Assembly (NCBI GenBank): GCA_030789695.1 | Contig: CM061130.1 | Location: 8,113,860-8,177,859 of the forward strand | From: Scilla litardierei | Lineage: Eukaryota; Streptophyta; Magnoliopsida; Asparagales; Asparagaceae | Direction of reading: 5' to 3' | DNA: 64,000 bases | In this document: in pieces, positions 22,748 to 33,549 of the stretch | How positions within the stretch are numbered: position 1 is the stretch's first letter | Layout: every line of letters starts with the position of its first letter | Made by a program: the position numbers and the translations under genes | Notes under the pieces: generated by a model | What the model was told of the DNA's origin: nothing | What the model saw: the letters and a program-made list of their open reading frames with translations, nothing else | Databases searched by the model: none

Positions 22748-24951
22748 ATGCCGCCCCGGACACGGTCGCGGTCGACAAGAGCTTCCGCCAAGCGGAAGCG
22801 GTCGGACGAGCCCGGCCCCTCCCACTTGGTGGAGGACTCTCCTCCGCCTTCTCCCACACACCCCGCACAGCCTGCAGGCCCCGCACACCCCGCATAGCCT
22901 GCAGCGCACCCACAGCCCGCACAGCCCGCACAGCCACTCCCCGCCGCTGCACAGCCACCACCACCGGCTCCACTGGTCGGGCCGCTCGGGATCACGTTCC
23001 GAGACGACGCACACCGCGCCGTCTTCGATCGTATCTCCCAGCGCTCGATCGTACCCTCCAGGTTTGCACACCTCGCTGACCTTGGATGCCTGGGGGTACT
23101 AGAGGGGATACTCACGTTGTACGACAACGTGGGTTGGCGCGACTTCCTTCAGGTGTCGGCGGACACGTTCACCCGCCCGACACTTGAGGTTTTGAGTTCG
23201 ATTACCCGGACCGATGAGGGATGCTCATTCAGGTTCATGGATCGAGAGTGTCAGGTCACTCTCGATATGATGAGAGTGTTCTTCTCATGGCCCGCAGTCC
23301 CCGGAGCCGATCGCGGTTACGGCCCTACCCACATCCCCCACCTTCCTTCGACGCCGGTGCCTTCTGGGCCCGGATTACAGGCCACCACGCCGCCTTTGAC
23401 CCTAGTAGGGCCAAGGCCTCGGCCATCGTACATCCCTGCCTTCGCATTGCTCAGCGCCTTATGGCGACGACATTTTTGGCGAGATATGAGCCGGGCACGA
23501 TGTCTACGCCAAAGCTCTACATGCTCTATACGATGACACGTCCCAGAGCTCTATCTAGGGATGGACACGAGCTTGTCCCCGCCGTCGTGATCGACATTGC
23601 GGCTTGGTTTTTAGACCGTATCATTGTGTCGGTGGGCGCTCGCTTACCAATATGCTGCGGCGGTCTGATCACCCTGCTTACCATGATGACCGGCGAGGAC
23701 TTACCTGACGACTTGCGACGCGTACCGGGCCCCACTTTCTTGTCGATAGACGTTATGGCCCGGATGAAGATGCTGCGTCCGCATGGTGAGCGTCACTGGG
23801 TCTGGTTGCACGGCCCTTTCGGTGCCGACTACATGATTCTCCCGAGCCCAGCTCGGACCCAGATTGCACCGGCCCACGTTGACTGGCTCCCAGCGATGGA
23901 TGTCCTCATCCCCGCTGCGTACGTGCTCGAGGCCGAGGAGGCCGAGCAGGCCCACACTGCCCACGCTGCCCAGGCTGCTCCCGTAGACCCTGCTGCACAC
24001 CCTGCCGAGCCTGCTGCCGACCCCGTCGACCCTGTGGCCCCTCAGCCTGTTCCTGACGTTTCCGCTGCTCCTGACACTTCTGTCCCCACTTCTGTCAGTG
24101 TCGAGAGTACTTTTGCTGAGCCCACTTCCACCACTGTCACCACTTCCGAGGCTGTCCCCACCACTCCCGCTGCCACCCCTGGCCCTCTGTCCGTGGAGCC
24201 TCTTTGCTCCACACTCCCCAAGCGCCCGTCGACCTTTGTCGAGAGTGGAGAGCCCTCGTTTGCCGCGGTCGTGGAGACCATGGCTAGCATGATCTCCGCT
24301 GGGATTGCGCCTTTTGGTCCATACAGTTCCGCCCCAGCGGTAGAGTCCTCTGTCTCCACAGCCGCCGTATTCTCCGAGAGCGTCGTGGCGTCTGTCCACA
24401 CTTCTGGGCCACTGACCTCTCTTGCCACCTCGTCGCCACTTTTGCACGCTTCCTTTGCTGCCGCTGCCTCTAATTCTCACCAGCCGGTGTCCCGGCCTCA
24501 CACTGAGGCCAGGACCACATTTGCTGGCGCGGCACCTTTTGTCCCCTTCCCTGCTGAGCCCGTTACATACTCCACTCGCGTACGCCAGCCCCGCCCTGCG
24601 CAGCCTAGACCGGTGCGTCCCTCTGCACCACCCCCGCCCGACACTGTACTGCAGAGCATACATGCTCTTGAGTTGGCGGTGAGTGGTCTTAGAGGTGACC
24701 TTAGGACCCTGTCCTCCACCGTCTCTACGATGGCTGGACGCTTTGACCTGATCCCTCAGATCCACTACTGCCTGACACAGATCTTAGAGCGTCTTCCGCG
24801 CGTACCCCCACCCACCCAGCAGGTTCCCACACACACTCCCACACACACTAGACCTGCTTCCACTTCCACGCCCACCCCAGCTCAGCAGCCTACACCACCA
24901 CCTCCTCCACCTCCGCCTCAGGACGGAGCCGGCGCAGCACCACCTTCCTAG
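22748..24951 (+). pseudogene. Athila downstream ORF (ORF1/env-like region), two lesions
   Basis: Starts MPPRTRSRSTRASAKRKRS, a basic, nuclear-signal-like start, then a proline/alanine linker. The folded part holds YDNVGWRDF, RPTLEVLSSI and GCSFRFMDRECQVTLDMMRVFF, the pattern I associate with Athila ORF1-type and 'putative plant transposon' proteins. The C-terminal half is Pro/Ser/Thr/Ala-rich with a short helix near LQSIHALELAVSGLRGDL and a poly-proline end. A TAG at 22895-22897 (probably once CAG) and a frameshift near 23340 break it into three pieces. The function of this family is unknown. No clear signal peptide or membrane span is visible, so an envelope role is not supported here. Confidence 0.7.
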
Positions 24952-25282
24952 GCACCTTTGATGCCATCGCTTCCTTTTGCCGTTGTGCTGCCCGTTTCTG
25001 CTGGGTCCTGATGCCTTTTTGTCCACCCCCCTCCCCTCACTCATTTTGGGATTCTCATTTTGCCGTATCTTTATATATCTTTTTTGGGAGAGAGGGAGAG
25101 CTTTTGGTGACCCATTTATACTCGTATCACTCATATCTGTGCATGCATCATATCCGCATCATATTTTCATTTTTCGTTTTATTATCTTTTTTCTTTCCAT
25201 CATGCATGCATCCTCACTTTCCCCTCTCATTACTTGTCTCTCTTTGTGCCACACTTTGCACATTGAGGACACTGTGCAGTTT

Positions 25283-25294
25283 AGCTTGGGGGAG
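25283..25294 (+). other. Extra polypurine-like tract 1
   Basis: AGCTTGGGGGAG, following CATTGAGGACA. It closely resembles the final polypurine tract at 26889. Confidence 0.6.
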
Positions 25295-26296
25295 TGAGTT
25301 CTCACGTTCTTTTTTGTTTTGCCACCTTTATTTTTAGTTTTTCACGCCACTTTCCGCTTTTGCACTTATTTTCACTTATCATTTTTTCTCATTTTACCAT
25401 GCATCACGTTTTTCTTATTTCTCTGCGTGCCGCATTGCATAGTTTTATTTTTCTTATCTTTATTTCTTCCTTTTTTCATCTCGTGCTAGAGATGAATTTT
25501 CTGTGATGATGTCTACGTGGAGTTAGCTTATTCTATATGCATGCTATATTTGTCATGTCTTAGATTTTATTTCTGATATCATATGCTATGACTTGCTTTG
25601 CATCTAGAATAGTAACCCACACTTTTTCCACATGAAAATGGATGAAGTTTTATTATTAGCTGAGCCTGAATATTCATATGTATGATATCACAGAAAACAC
25701 ACCAAGATTCACGCATTGAATGCCTATATCTGGAGTACTGATTTCTTTTCCTATATCACTTCTATATGCATGAATTGTACACTTCACTTCGGGATGATTG
25801 AATGATGTTAGCTATGATATATCTGGATTAGTTAGCTTTTTTGTGATCAAAACTGAGTAGATTAGATTACCCTGCTGAAGTTGTCGTGCATGTCTTATAG
25901 AGTGAACCGAGAGTTATATATATTTCTTTCTCCACAAATCTTGAACATCATTTCTCTACTTTTAAAAATCATTGGTGAATCTCCCCTTAGTGATTCTATT
26001 TTATGGCATTTCCCCCGCTATTAATTCCTAGCTCCAAATCCCTTCTTCCAAAAAAAAATAATAAAAGAGAGAAAAACATTCTTGTATATCATTATCTCTC
26101 TCTGAGTTGGGATCATTGTGTATATATTGCTTATCAAAAAAAAAAGAAAAAAAAACGGGAAAAAAAAGAGAAAAGAGGAAAAATCCTCAATAAAAGGTCC
26201 CATCTCACTTTCTTTCTTTCTTCTTTCTCTTCTTTGCTTTTGGAGCTATATAAAAATGGGGATGTAAATATTTTTGCGCCACCACGCTTATAGATA

Positions 26297-26311
26297 AGCT
26301 TGGGGGAGGGG
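26297..26311 (+). other. Extra polypurine-like tract 2
   Basis: AGCTTGGGGGAGGGG, again with the AGCTTGGGGGA core. Athila-B keeps several reverse-strand counterparts near 35932, 36893 and 37052. Confidence 0.6.
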
Positions 26312-26888
26312 ATCCATTGATGTGTGAGAGAGTGACTACTTGACATTGCACGACAACCTAGGCTAAGTAATATTCTATACTCGGTGAGATTGTTTCTAGC
26401 TTTACGAAATCCAGAAATCTAAGCCTAGCGTTCATTTCATGAAATCCAAACTTTTCTATTCTCTCTATTCTATAGTGTGATACTCTTATACTCCAGATAG
26501 AAAGCGTTTAATTGAAAAGTGTGTGATCTGTGATTTGTATACCGCTTTAAATGATTCAGGCAATGTTAATTTTAAAATCATTCCGTTCTTCATGATTATA
26601 TCGTTGTTCGTGGGTTTTCTATTTCTATTTGCACTATTATACTATGATATCAAAATAAGATTCTTTGACATGTATTTCTCATTCGGTGCATGCTATAAGA
26701 GTAAGTGAAACCCACGTCCTGAGAAAATGATCTAGCATCCTATCTCTTCGCTTCTTTCTTTCATCTTTATTTTCATTTGGTTTTCATTCTTCTTCGTTTT
26801 TCATTTTTTTTCGTTTTTCGCCGTTTTCGTTTTCCGAATCCACCGGGTTCGCCTTTTACTTATCTTCCTCGAGGACGAGTAAGAGGCA

Positions 26889-26902
26889 AGCTTGGGGGAT
26901 TT
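26889..26902 (+). other. Polypurine tract of Athila-A
   Basis: AGCTTGGGGGATTT lies directly before the TGATCACT of the 3' LTR, where plus-strand DNA synthesis is primed. Confidence 0.8.
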
Positions 26903-28722
26903 TGATCACTCCTCATTTTACACCTTTTTTCCGTGTATTCGCATGCCATTTAGATCTCCCAAATCATGTTTTTCACGATATATCGACGATATTGCGATGC
27001 TTTTCACGATTTGTTGTTTTTGTCGCATTTCAGGTGATTTGGCGCGATTTGGAGTGATCTCGAGACGCGCTTACTCTAGACGGCCACCGACGACCTCCCC
27101 GAGGGATATTTTGCTGTTGGAGAGGAGCGGAAGAAGAATGGACGTCGCAGGAGCGACGAGGAGGCCAAAACAATCAGATTGGGCATCTTTTGTGTCCCAC
27201 TCGGCCGAGTGGAGGAGCCACTCGGCCGACCAGCGAGACACTGCTCGGCCGACCCGTTCAGACACGATTTCCATGTGTACTCGGCCGAGCGTCGGAGTCC
27301 ACATCGGCCGAGTGACGATACCACGTCCGCCCGAGTGGCGCCCAGACGAAGCCCCTCCAAAATATCAAAGTTTCTGTTTTTCGGCCACCTGAGCTTCAGA
27401 AGACCCACTCGGCCGAGTGGCAAACCACGTCCGCCCGAGTGCAGTGAAGCCATCGGCCGAGTGACGACAACTCACTCGGCCGAGCCGCCTCCGAACTGAA
27501 GACCCCTGAAAGCCCCAACTTACTGGAAAATTACAGGGTTTTCACTCGGCCGAGCGACTTTTGTCACTCGGCCGAGTGCGATGCGCTACATGTAGCGAAA
27601 TTTGCGGAAAACAGGCTGTGCAGGGGCGTTTTGGTCAGGATTTTTGGACGATTTTTGGGGCTATTTAAGCCCTGTTTTTACCCTAGTTTTGAGGAGCCAT
27701 CTCTTAGATTTTTTGCAGCTTTTTGAGACTACTTTTTAGCTTTATTATTTGTGATTGGAGAAGAGGAAAAACTTGGATTTTTGTTGGATTAATTAAAGAA
27801 CTACATTGGTTTGCATCTCTCTTCCCCAAAAACTCTATTTTTATTGTTTATATCATTGTTGTGATGAATTCCATTGCCTATTTCATTGATTATTTTTGTG
27901 CTATTGCTATGATTTGTGAGTAGTCTCCACGTCTTGGGGCGTGGGGATGAACCCTACAAGCCCAATTTCGTATTTGTGATAAATTGGTAGAAATTGTGCT
28001 AGAATCAATTATTAGGGATTAGATTGGGATCGAATTACTACGGATAGCTAGGTATTCATATCAATTGGGATTTGCAAGAGATTGGATCCCAATTTGATAG
28101 GAAGCCCTAGAAATCCGAATTGGGTTGGAGTCGGACTTTCGAAGTATCGGTTTGCAAGAGATTGGACCGATACTAGGATCTCCGGTTGCAATTCCGTGCC
28201 GATACCCGTTTGCAAGAGATTGGACGGGTAGGAACTATCCTAATTTAGATTGTTGACCGAGTTTGCAAGAGATTGGGCTCGGTGCGCAATTGGACGATGA
28301 TGTTGATCCTAATGCTAGCTTTCCTAGGCTAGGGTTTGCAAGAGATTGGACCCAAACCTAGGATAGCTATAGACCGGCAACAGCGCGAGAGCGTGAGCTT
28401 GGTTCCACATTTAGTTGCAACTAGTTCATCCAAATTCTCATTCTAGCAATTTTGATACCGACAAACCACATTTATGAAATACGGTGAGTAGCGGGGATTC
28501 CCCATTCCCTAGACGTTCTTTATTTGATTTGATATTTCGCACATTTGTCTGACGATTGTGACAGGATCGCCCAAGGCAACTCTCTCTATTCTTAAATAGC
28601 CAGGTTGATTAGGAGCAAGCACGGTCATTCGTCCTCCCTGTGTTCGATACCCGCTCGCCGCTATACCGTGCGCTTGCGGTAAAACTACAACCGTTCTTTG
28701 GGTGTACGTCCCGGAGCGATCA
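26903..28722 (+). repeat. 3' LTR of Athila-A
   Basis: 1820 bp, the same length as the 5' LTR with no gap seen. It has the same palindrome array (27196-27587), TATA box (27662-27668) and hairpin array (28060-28367). By eye I count about ten substitutions between the two LTRs. Confidence 0.94.
28060..28367 (+). repeat. Second copy of the constant-loop hairpin array
   Basis: Offset by 11,247 bases from the 5' LTR copy. All five TTGCAAGAGATTGG loops and their arms are unchanged. Confidence 0.85.
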
Positions 28723-28727
28723 AGTAA
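28723..28727. repeat. Target site duplication AGTAA, right copy
   Basis: Exact match of 15651-15655. The outer integrase continues right after it. Confidence 0.92.
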
Positions 28728-29052
28728 CTCGGAAGGCTTGGAGCTCGGTCTGGAGCTCCTGGGTGAGCGATGGGAGCAGGCCTTGGCCACTATCATCTGG
28801 CAGAAGCAGAAGGTAGCTCGCTACTACAATTCCTGGGTTAGGGGAAGGGGCTTCCTCCAGGGGGATCTGGTCCTCAGAAAGGTGGCCTTCAGCTCGAAGA
28901 TCACCCGCAAAGGGAAGCTAGCGGCTAAGTGGGAAGGCCCCTACAAGGTCATCGAAGTCCTCGGACGCGCAACCTACCGACTAGCTAATTTGGAAGGGAA
29001 GGTCCTGATTCACACCTGGAACGCCGAGCACCTGCGCAAGTACTACCAGTGA
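28728..29052 (+). pseudogene. Integrase C-terminal domain of the outer element
   Basis: Last part of the outer polyprotein. It reads WEQALATIIWQKQKVARYYN, then GDLVLRKV and KWEGPYKVIEVLGRATYRLA, the GPY/F module of Ty3 integrases. It ends YYQ with a stop at 29050-29052. This stretch is open, but it is separated from its catalytic core by 13 kb of Athila-A. Confidence 0.88.
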
Positions 29053-29184
29053 GGTCATCCGTAAATGTATCTCCTTCTTCCCTTTATCCAAATGAATGCG
29101 TTGAAAAAAGAAGGAACAAATCTTCTTATCTTTATTCGCTCGATAGACTCCCTCGGGATAAGAGAAAACCTCATTAACTGAGCA

Positions 29185-29760
29185 TCTCAATGGAAGACCG
29201 CAAGACTGGGGAACAAACCCCCTAGCGGGTTGACTGCGTAACCGGCTGGTAGGATGGGGGTAACTTCCCCGACCAGCCAGTTAAGAGGATCGATCGTAAG
29301 GCTGGGGGCAACTCCCCCAGCAGGTCGGTCCGTCGTTTAGTCGTGAGACTGGGGTAGCTCTCCTAGCAGGCTGAACGACACCAACCTACCGTTAGGCTGG
29401 GGTCAACTCCCCCAGCAGGTCGGTTAACTAACCGACTGTAAGGCTGGGGGAACTCTCCCAGCGGGCCGGTTAACTGGCCGATCATAAGGCTGGGGCGACT
29501 CCCCCAGTGGGTCGGTCATGGGGCCGACTATAAGGCTGGGGCAAATCCCCTAGCGGGTGGGCCCCAATGATCAGTTGTAAGACAATGGGTCGCACCCTTG
29601 GTTGACTGACCGATCCAACTGACTGTAAGGCTGGGGGCAACTCTTCCAGCATGTCGGCGTATCGATCGTCATAAGCCTGAGGGATAGCTCCCCCCAGCTG
29701 GTCGACCGACCCAACCCGCCATAAGGCTGGGGCAACTCCCCCAGCAGGCGGGCCATCCGA
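29185..29760 (+). repeat. Hypervariable 3' UTR: about 12 hairpin repeat units
   Basis: Units of about 45-60 bases, each with a core like GGCTGGGGGCAACTCCCCCAGC that folds on itself. The sequences flanking the core differ between units but often pair: TAACCGGCTGGT with ACCAGCCAGTTA (29239/29272), TCGTTTAGTC with GGCTGAACGA using G-T pairs (29333/29369), TCATGGGGCC with GGCCCCAATGA (29516/29560), CCCGCC with GGCGGG (29715/29747). Repeat-rich, fast-evolving 3' UTRs are known in Tat elements (Macas and colleagues) and can seed satellite DNA. Confidence 0.85.
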
Positions 29761-30035
29761 TCACCTGTAGGACCCGGAACGAGACACTCCCCATACGTCG
29801 AGGCCGAAAGCGGAGCCTCGGCCACTTGAGCGGCTGAGGACCCTGGGGACTGGATCAGGGACTGGATCACTAAGGCAAACAAGAAAATCTCTTCGACCAG
29901 CCCATCAGGAATGCCCTGTCCCAGGCGGACAGAGGAAGACAGGCGGCCACAAGCAAAAGTGGAACTCTATTGCAAAAAACTGCGTATTACACATCAGCTG
30001 AATATGGATTTACAGAAGGCGATGAGGCTGAAGGA
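29761..30035. other. Spacer between the 3' UTR repeats and the antisense gene
   Basis: About 275 bases with no motif I recognise. It would hold the 3' end signals of the antisense gene, which converges on the sense 3' UTR. Confidence 0.4.
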
Positions 30036-32174
30036 CTAAGACCCCTCTTCCTCACCCGTGCCTGGAGCCTCTCTGGGAGCATCGACAGGCAGCTTAGGGG
30101 GTTCCTTCCGTGCATCCTCCTCGCCCTCAGAATCCAACCGGAGCTCCTCGAAACGAATCCCGGAGAGCGGGAATCTCTGTTGGATCTTGGACTGACAACG
30201 GACGAATCCCCTCTTGAATGCTTCGAACATCACCCTAGACACAAAAGACGTGGCATACTCCTCCACGGTGACCTGGGCAATCCGATCGGGATCCAATGCT
30301 CCCAACTCTTGAAGCCGACCCTCGAGGACGAAGACCTGGCGCTGATGCTCCGACCGCTCCTTTTCGGCCTCTCTGGAGCTCGTGTGGAGCATGGCCAGCA
30401 GAACCCGTTCTCTCTCTTCTGCCGCCTCCAGGAGGCTCGTGAGCTTCGTGGCGTCGACCACGACAATAGGATCGATACCCGCACCTACTTCGGCGGCCTC
30501 CATAATCTCGGCAATCCGATCCCTGGCCTTTGCCTTCTCAACTAAGGCCAGTGCCTTCTCCAACTCCGGTTTCTCCAATGTAGCAGAGAGCTCGGCCACC
30601 TGAGTCTCCAGAGACTTAATGCATGCCTCGGCTAATTGGCTCGCCTCTTCTCTGTCCCCCTCGGCCTCGGGCTTCCGCATCGAGTCGGCCTTGGCCTGCG
30701 AGAGAGTCGCAAATTGACGCCTTAACGAAAGCCCGACCGAGGATAACTGCATCAAGAGACGAGAATAAGTCGAGGATCATAACAAGGGACGGAATGAGCG
30801 AAAGTCCTCACCTGCTGGCCAGCCTAAACTACGAAGGCAGCCAGGAGATCACCTTTCACCCCATCCAGCACGGATTGGTCCATAAAGAGGCTGCTGTTTT
30901 CAGCCAACCGAGCCGCCGCTCCGCAATAGGAGAAAACAGGTTCCTCCAGCCCCACGAGGAAGCAAGGACGGGGTAAACCCTCACCTGACCGGGGAAGATC
31001 GGCCTGGGCTGAGCGGAACGCGCCCAGGTAATGCTCGTAAACCTCGGAGAGTGGCCCCAACAGGGGAGGTGAGGGCCCGGCCCAGGGCCAAGAGTCCTCT
31101 GTGGGGGAAGGCTGGGCCCGACCCTCAGACGGAGGGATGCCGACTGCCGTTGCTCGGACATGGGCCTTTTTCTGGTTTTCCTCCAATGACGGAGAGGGTA
31201 GAACTGGCTCCATCGCTCTCTTAGAACCGGCTCCGGAGGGACCGACCCGCTGTTTCTTCTGGACTTCTAACACATGATCCCTTCGCCGCGGGTTAGGATC
31301 CGGGACAATGGCTGGAAGAGAGGGCTGAGAAGAACCTGAGGTGAACCCACCTACATAAGAAGGCAGAAGAAAGATCAGAACCGGATAAATGGGCATTAAG
31401 CTTCGGACTTCGGCAAAACTCACCGATGGGCCATACGGTCTTCTGCAGATTAAGGTCGGAGAAGAGGACGTCAATTCTTCGATCCCCGGTAGGGACCGAC
31501 AATAGGGTGTCAACTGCCTGGAGCTCAGTGTCAGTCGAATTCCTGAGCTCGAGAACCAGCGTGCTTGCCGCACCCCATCAGACCGAGAAATCCACCTCGG
31601 ATGGGAAGCCGACGAAGACGTATTCCCCCTTCCAGTGTTTCAAAGAGCTTGGCATCCCCAATACCAAGCCCTTCTTTGGTCGAGCACTGATATAAAGCCA
31701 GGCCACTGACTGGTGATGGCTCAGGCGGTAGAATTGAGCAAAAATCCAGAGAGACGGCTCGACCCCCTTCAACCCGCAGATAACAAAAAACCCGACAATA
31801 CATCCAATGGCGTTGGGGTAGAATTGGCATAAGGCCACCCTATAAGCTCGCAGAAACTCGACGATAAAGGGGTGGAGAGGGAACCGAAGTCCAAAACGAA
31901 AACTTTGTTCGTACACCCCGATTTTCCGAGGACACGGGAAGCAGATCCGCTCGTCCATCTCATGAGCCCGGGCGGAGCATGGGGGAAGAAGATAGCTGGG
32001 GCGCAGATCCCTAATTGAGGCGGCACAGACAGATGATGGCCATCCCAGAACCTCGGGAGGCACCCCTGAGAGCACTCCCCCGTGACGGTGCACCACCGTG
32101 ATGAATCTGCCAGTCAAGTCGGGATCGGCAACAGCCTCCGGGCACCCCGAAACAGCGATAGAAGAGGACAACAT
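30036..32174 (-). pseudogene. Antisense extra gene of the Tat element (putative gypsy-type transposase family), three exons
   Basis: Runs on the strand opposite to pol. Exon 1 is 32174-31424, exon 2 is 31350-30812, exon 3 is 30746-30036. Inferred introns are 73 bases (31423-31351, GTGAGTTT...TATGTAG) and 65 bases (30811-30747, GTGAGGAC...GATGCAG). Joined exon length is 2001 bases, a multiple of three, about 666 codons. Exon 1 holds FGLRFPLHPFIVEFLRAYRV and FYPNAIG, typical of Pfam 'Transposase_28, putative gypsy type' proteins. Exon 3 is a charged coiled coil (SLETQVAELSATLEKPELEK). Two stops break it: TGA near 31578 (expected TGG) and TAG near 30824 (expected CAG). I chose the ATG at 32174 because it lies about 100 bases below a TATA box with no ATG between. 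Antisense extra ORFs are known in Tat elements; their role is unknown. Confidence 0.78.
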
Positions 32175-32270
32175 GAGGCAGAGCTTGAGCAAGACCCAGT
32201 TCGGTGGAGAGGGAAAGGAAGATGAGGATGTCGATTGGAAAAGCAAACCCTCGTCCGATGGACGACAGCC

Positions 32271-32280
32271 TCCTTTTATA
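32271..32280 (-). promoter_or_regulatory. TATA box of the antisense gene
   Basis: Minus-strand TATAAAAGGA, about 100 bases upstream of the ATG at 32174. It lies inside the element rather than in the LTR, so the gene has its own promoter. Confidence 0.65.
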
Positions 32281-32503
32281 TCGTCCCCTCGAGACCTTCC
32301 CTCGCGTTGCGAAGACGATCGCACAGGAGCACGTGGCAGCATCTGGAGGCCGACAGCGCTTCGAATCCCACGCCGAGAGAAGTTCAAACGGGCTGCATCA
32401 TGATGGCCTCCATTTAATGGATTGGCCTCGACTGACGTGCCTGTCAGAATCCACAAGAGTCACATCGCCCAAACCGAACCGGCAAAATCCAAACGGCTCG
32501 GAC

Positions 32504-32515
32504 GATGGGGGAAAT
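32504..32515 (+). other. Polypurine tract of the outer element
   Basis: GATGGGGGAAAT directly before the TGATTCG start of the 3' LTR. Confidence 0.75.
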
Positions 32516-33152
32516 TGATTCGATTATTTTGGAGAAGGCCGAGAACAAGAGGCCTGAGCCCAAACCAAGGGCAAGAGAACAACGAGTGGGATTTGGCCCA
32601 ACCGACGAGGCCCACGAAAGGACTCGGAGTCGGACCCGTCGCGACCCGACATACACGCGATTAGCCCATGCTCGTAGGAGATAACCGTTCCCCTAAAAGC
32701 ATGGCACCTTAATGACCATTCAGGAACCCGTCAATCGACTCCCCCACGACGCAAGCAGGCGCCTCTATAGAGGCAGATCGTGGAGGCATGAGAGGGGAGC
32801 AGTCAGGGGACGTGGATTGGGGGCAATCGTGGGCCAAACCCTATAAAAGGACTACAGAGGCAACCGAGAAGAGGATCGAATCCCCGACATCTAGAATGAA
32901 GGTATTCCATTAAAAGACCTTGCTTTTCCCATTATCTTCCCTCCCCTAGCTCGGTCTGAGGATACGTGTGCTGGCCACCTTTCAAGTCGTACCGATCCCG
33001 ACGAGCATCATTCAGATCCATTCTAACTTAGGCATCGGAGGGGACTTGGCCGGAACTAAGGTCCGGCCCCCTGACGAGTTTTTTTGTCTATCCAGGAAGA
33101 AGCAGAACCGAGGTGCCGAGGCTACCCCTCAGCGTAGAACGAGCCCGCCCAC
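32516..33152 (+). repeat. 3' LTR of the outer Tat element, left part
   Basis: Matches the 5' LTR from its first base to the GAGCCCGCCC segment, where Athila-B cuts in. TATA box at 32842-32849. Confidence 0.9.
33148..33152. repeat. Target site duplication of Athila-B, left copy (mutated)
   Basis: CCCAC here against CCCGC at 60879-60883. The uninterrupted 5' LTR of the outer element has CCCGC at this point, so the left copy carries one G-to-A change. Confidence 0.8.
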
Positions 33153-33549
33153 TGATCGACCTCGGATATACACCCGGAAAACGATTGTAGTTTTACTGCA
33201 AGCGCATGGTGTAGTGGCGAGCGGGTATCGAACACGAGGAGGTGGAGTTGGCTCCAATCTATCCTAGGTTGGTTCTACTACGAAGGTATTATTGGTGGAG
33301 ATGGGTATGGTATGATGTAATGACAATGGTGATGGATGTCGGTGTCGGTGATAGAGAAGTTAGATAAATATCGATTCAAATTTAATATAATAAAAGCATA
33401 TATGGCTAGGGAATCCCAACTAAAGATCGTCATGCATTTCTGTGAATCGTGAATCTCAATGTTACTAGACTTGGACTGAGGTGAACTAGTCATAACTGAA
33501 TAGAGAACCAAGCTCACACTCTCGCGCTATTGCCGGTCTATAACAACGT

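Larger units (their letters stand above)
24952..26888 (+). other. 3' untranslated region of Athila-A
   Basis: About 1.9 kb of T-rich, non-coding sequence with poly-T, poly-A and short purine runs. It holds two extra polypurine-like copies of AGCTTGGGGGAG (25283 and 26297). Parts match, in reverse, the Athila-B region 35394-37215. Confidence 0.7.
15656..28722 (+). mobile_element. Athila-A, young Athila-lineage Ty3/gypsy element
   Basis: 13,067 bp with two 1820-bp LTRs, a perfect TSD, a tRNA-Asp primer site, an intact RT-RNase H-integrase polyprotein, a downstream ORF of Athila ORF1/env-like type and a polypurine tract. By eye the LTRs differ at about ten positions, the fewest of any pair here, so it is probably the latest arrival. 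It has no gag or protease: the polyprotein starts 146 bases after the primer site with an acidic domain of unknown function. It therefore needs Gag and protease in trans, or its downstream ORF serves a structural role. Confidence 0.93.

Noticed and set aside
22041..23102. 353-codon open frame
   Set aside because: It runs through the palindrome array, the TATA box and the leader, and overlaps the ORF1-like protein in another frame. Its composition follows the repeats, so I treat it as chance.
23701..24765. 354-codon minus-strand open frame
   Set aside because: It is the reverse shadow of the Pro/Ala/Ser/Thr-rich part of the downstream ORF of Athila-A, with low-complexity glycine/arginine/serine sequence.
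22748..24951. Envelope glycoprotein
   Set aside because: No signal peptide, transmembrane span or cleavage site is visible; the sequence looks like an Athila ORF1-type protein.
28702..29052. ATG at 28702 as the start of a protein
   Set aside because: The ATG-like start lies in the 3' LTR of Athila-A. The true coding part is the integrase C-terminus of the outer element, from 28728.
29185..29760. CRISPR array
   Set aside because: Regular repeats with variable spacers look similar at first sight, but the context is a plant retrotransposon 3' UTR and the variable parts pair with each other across the core.
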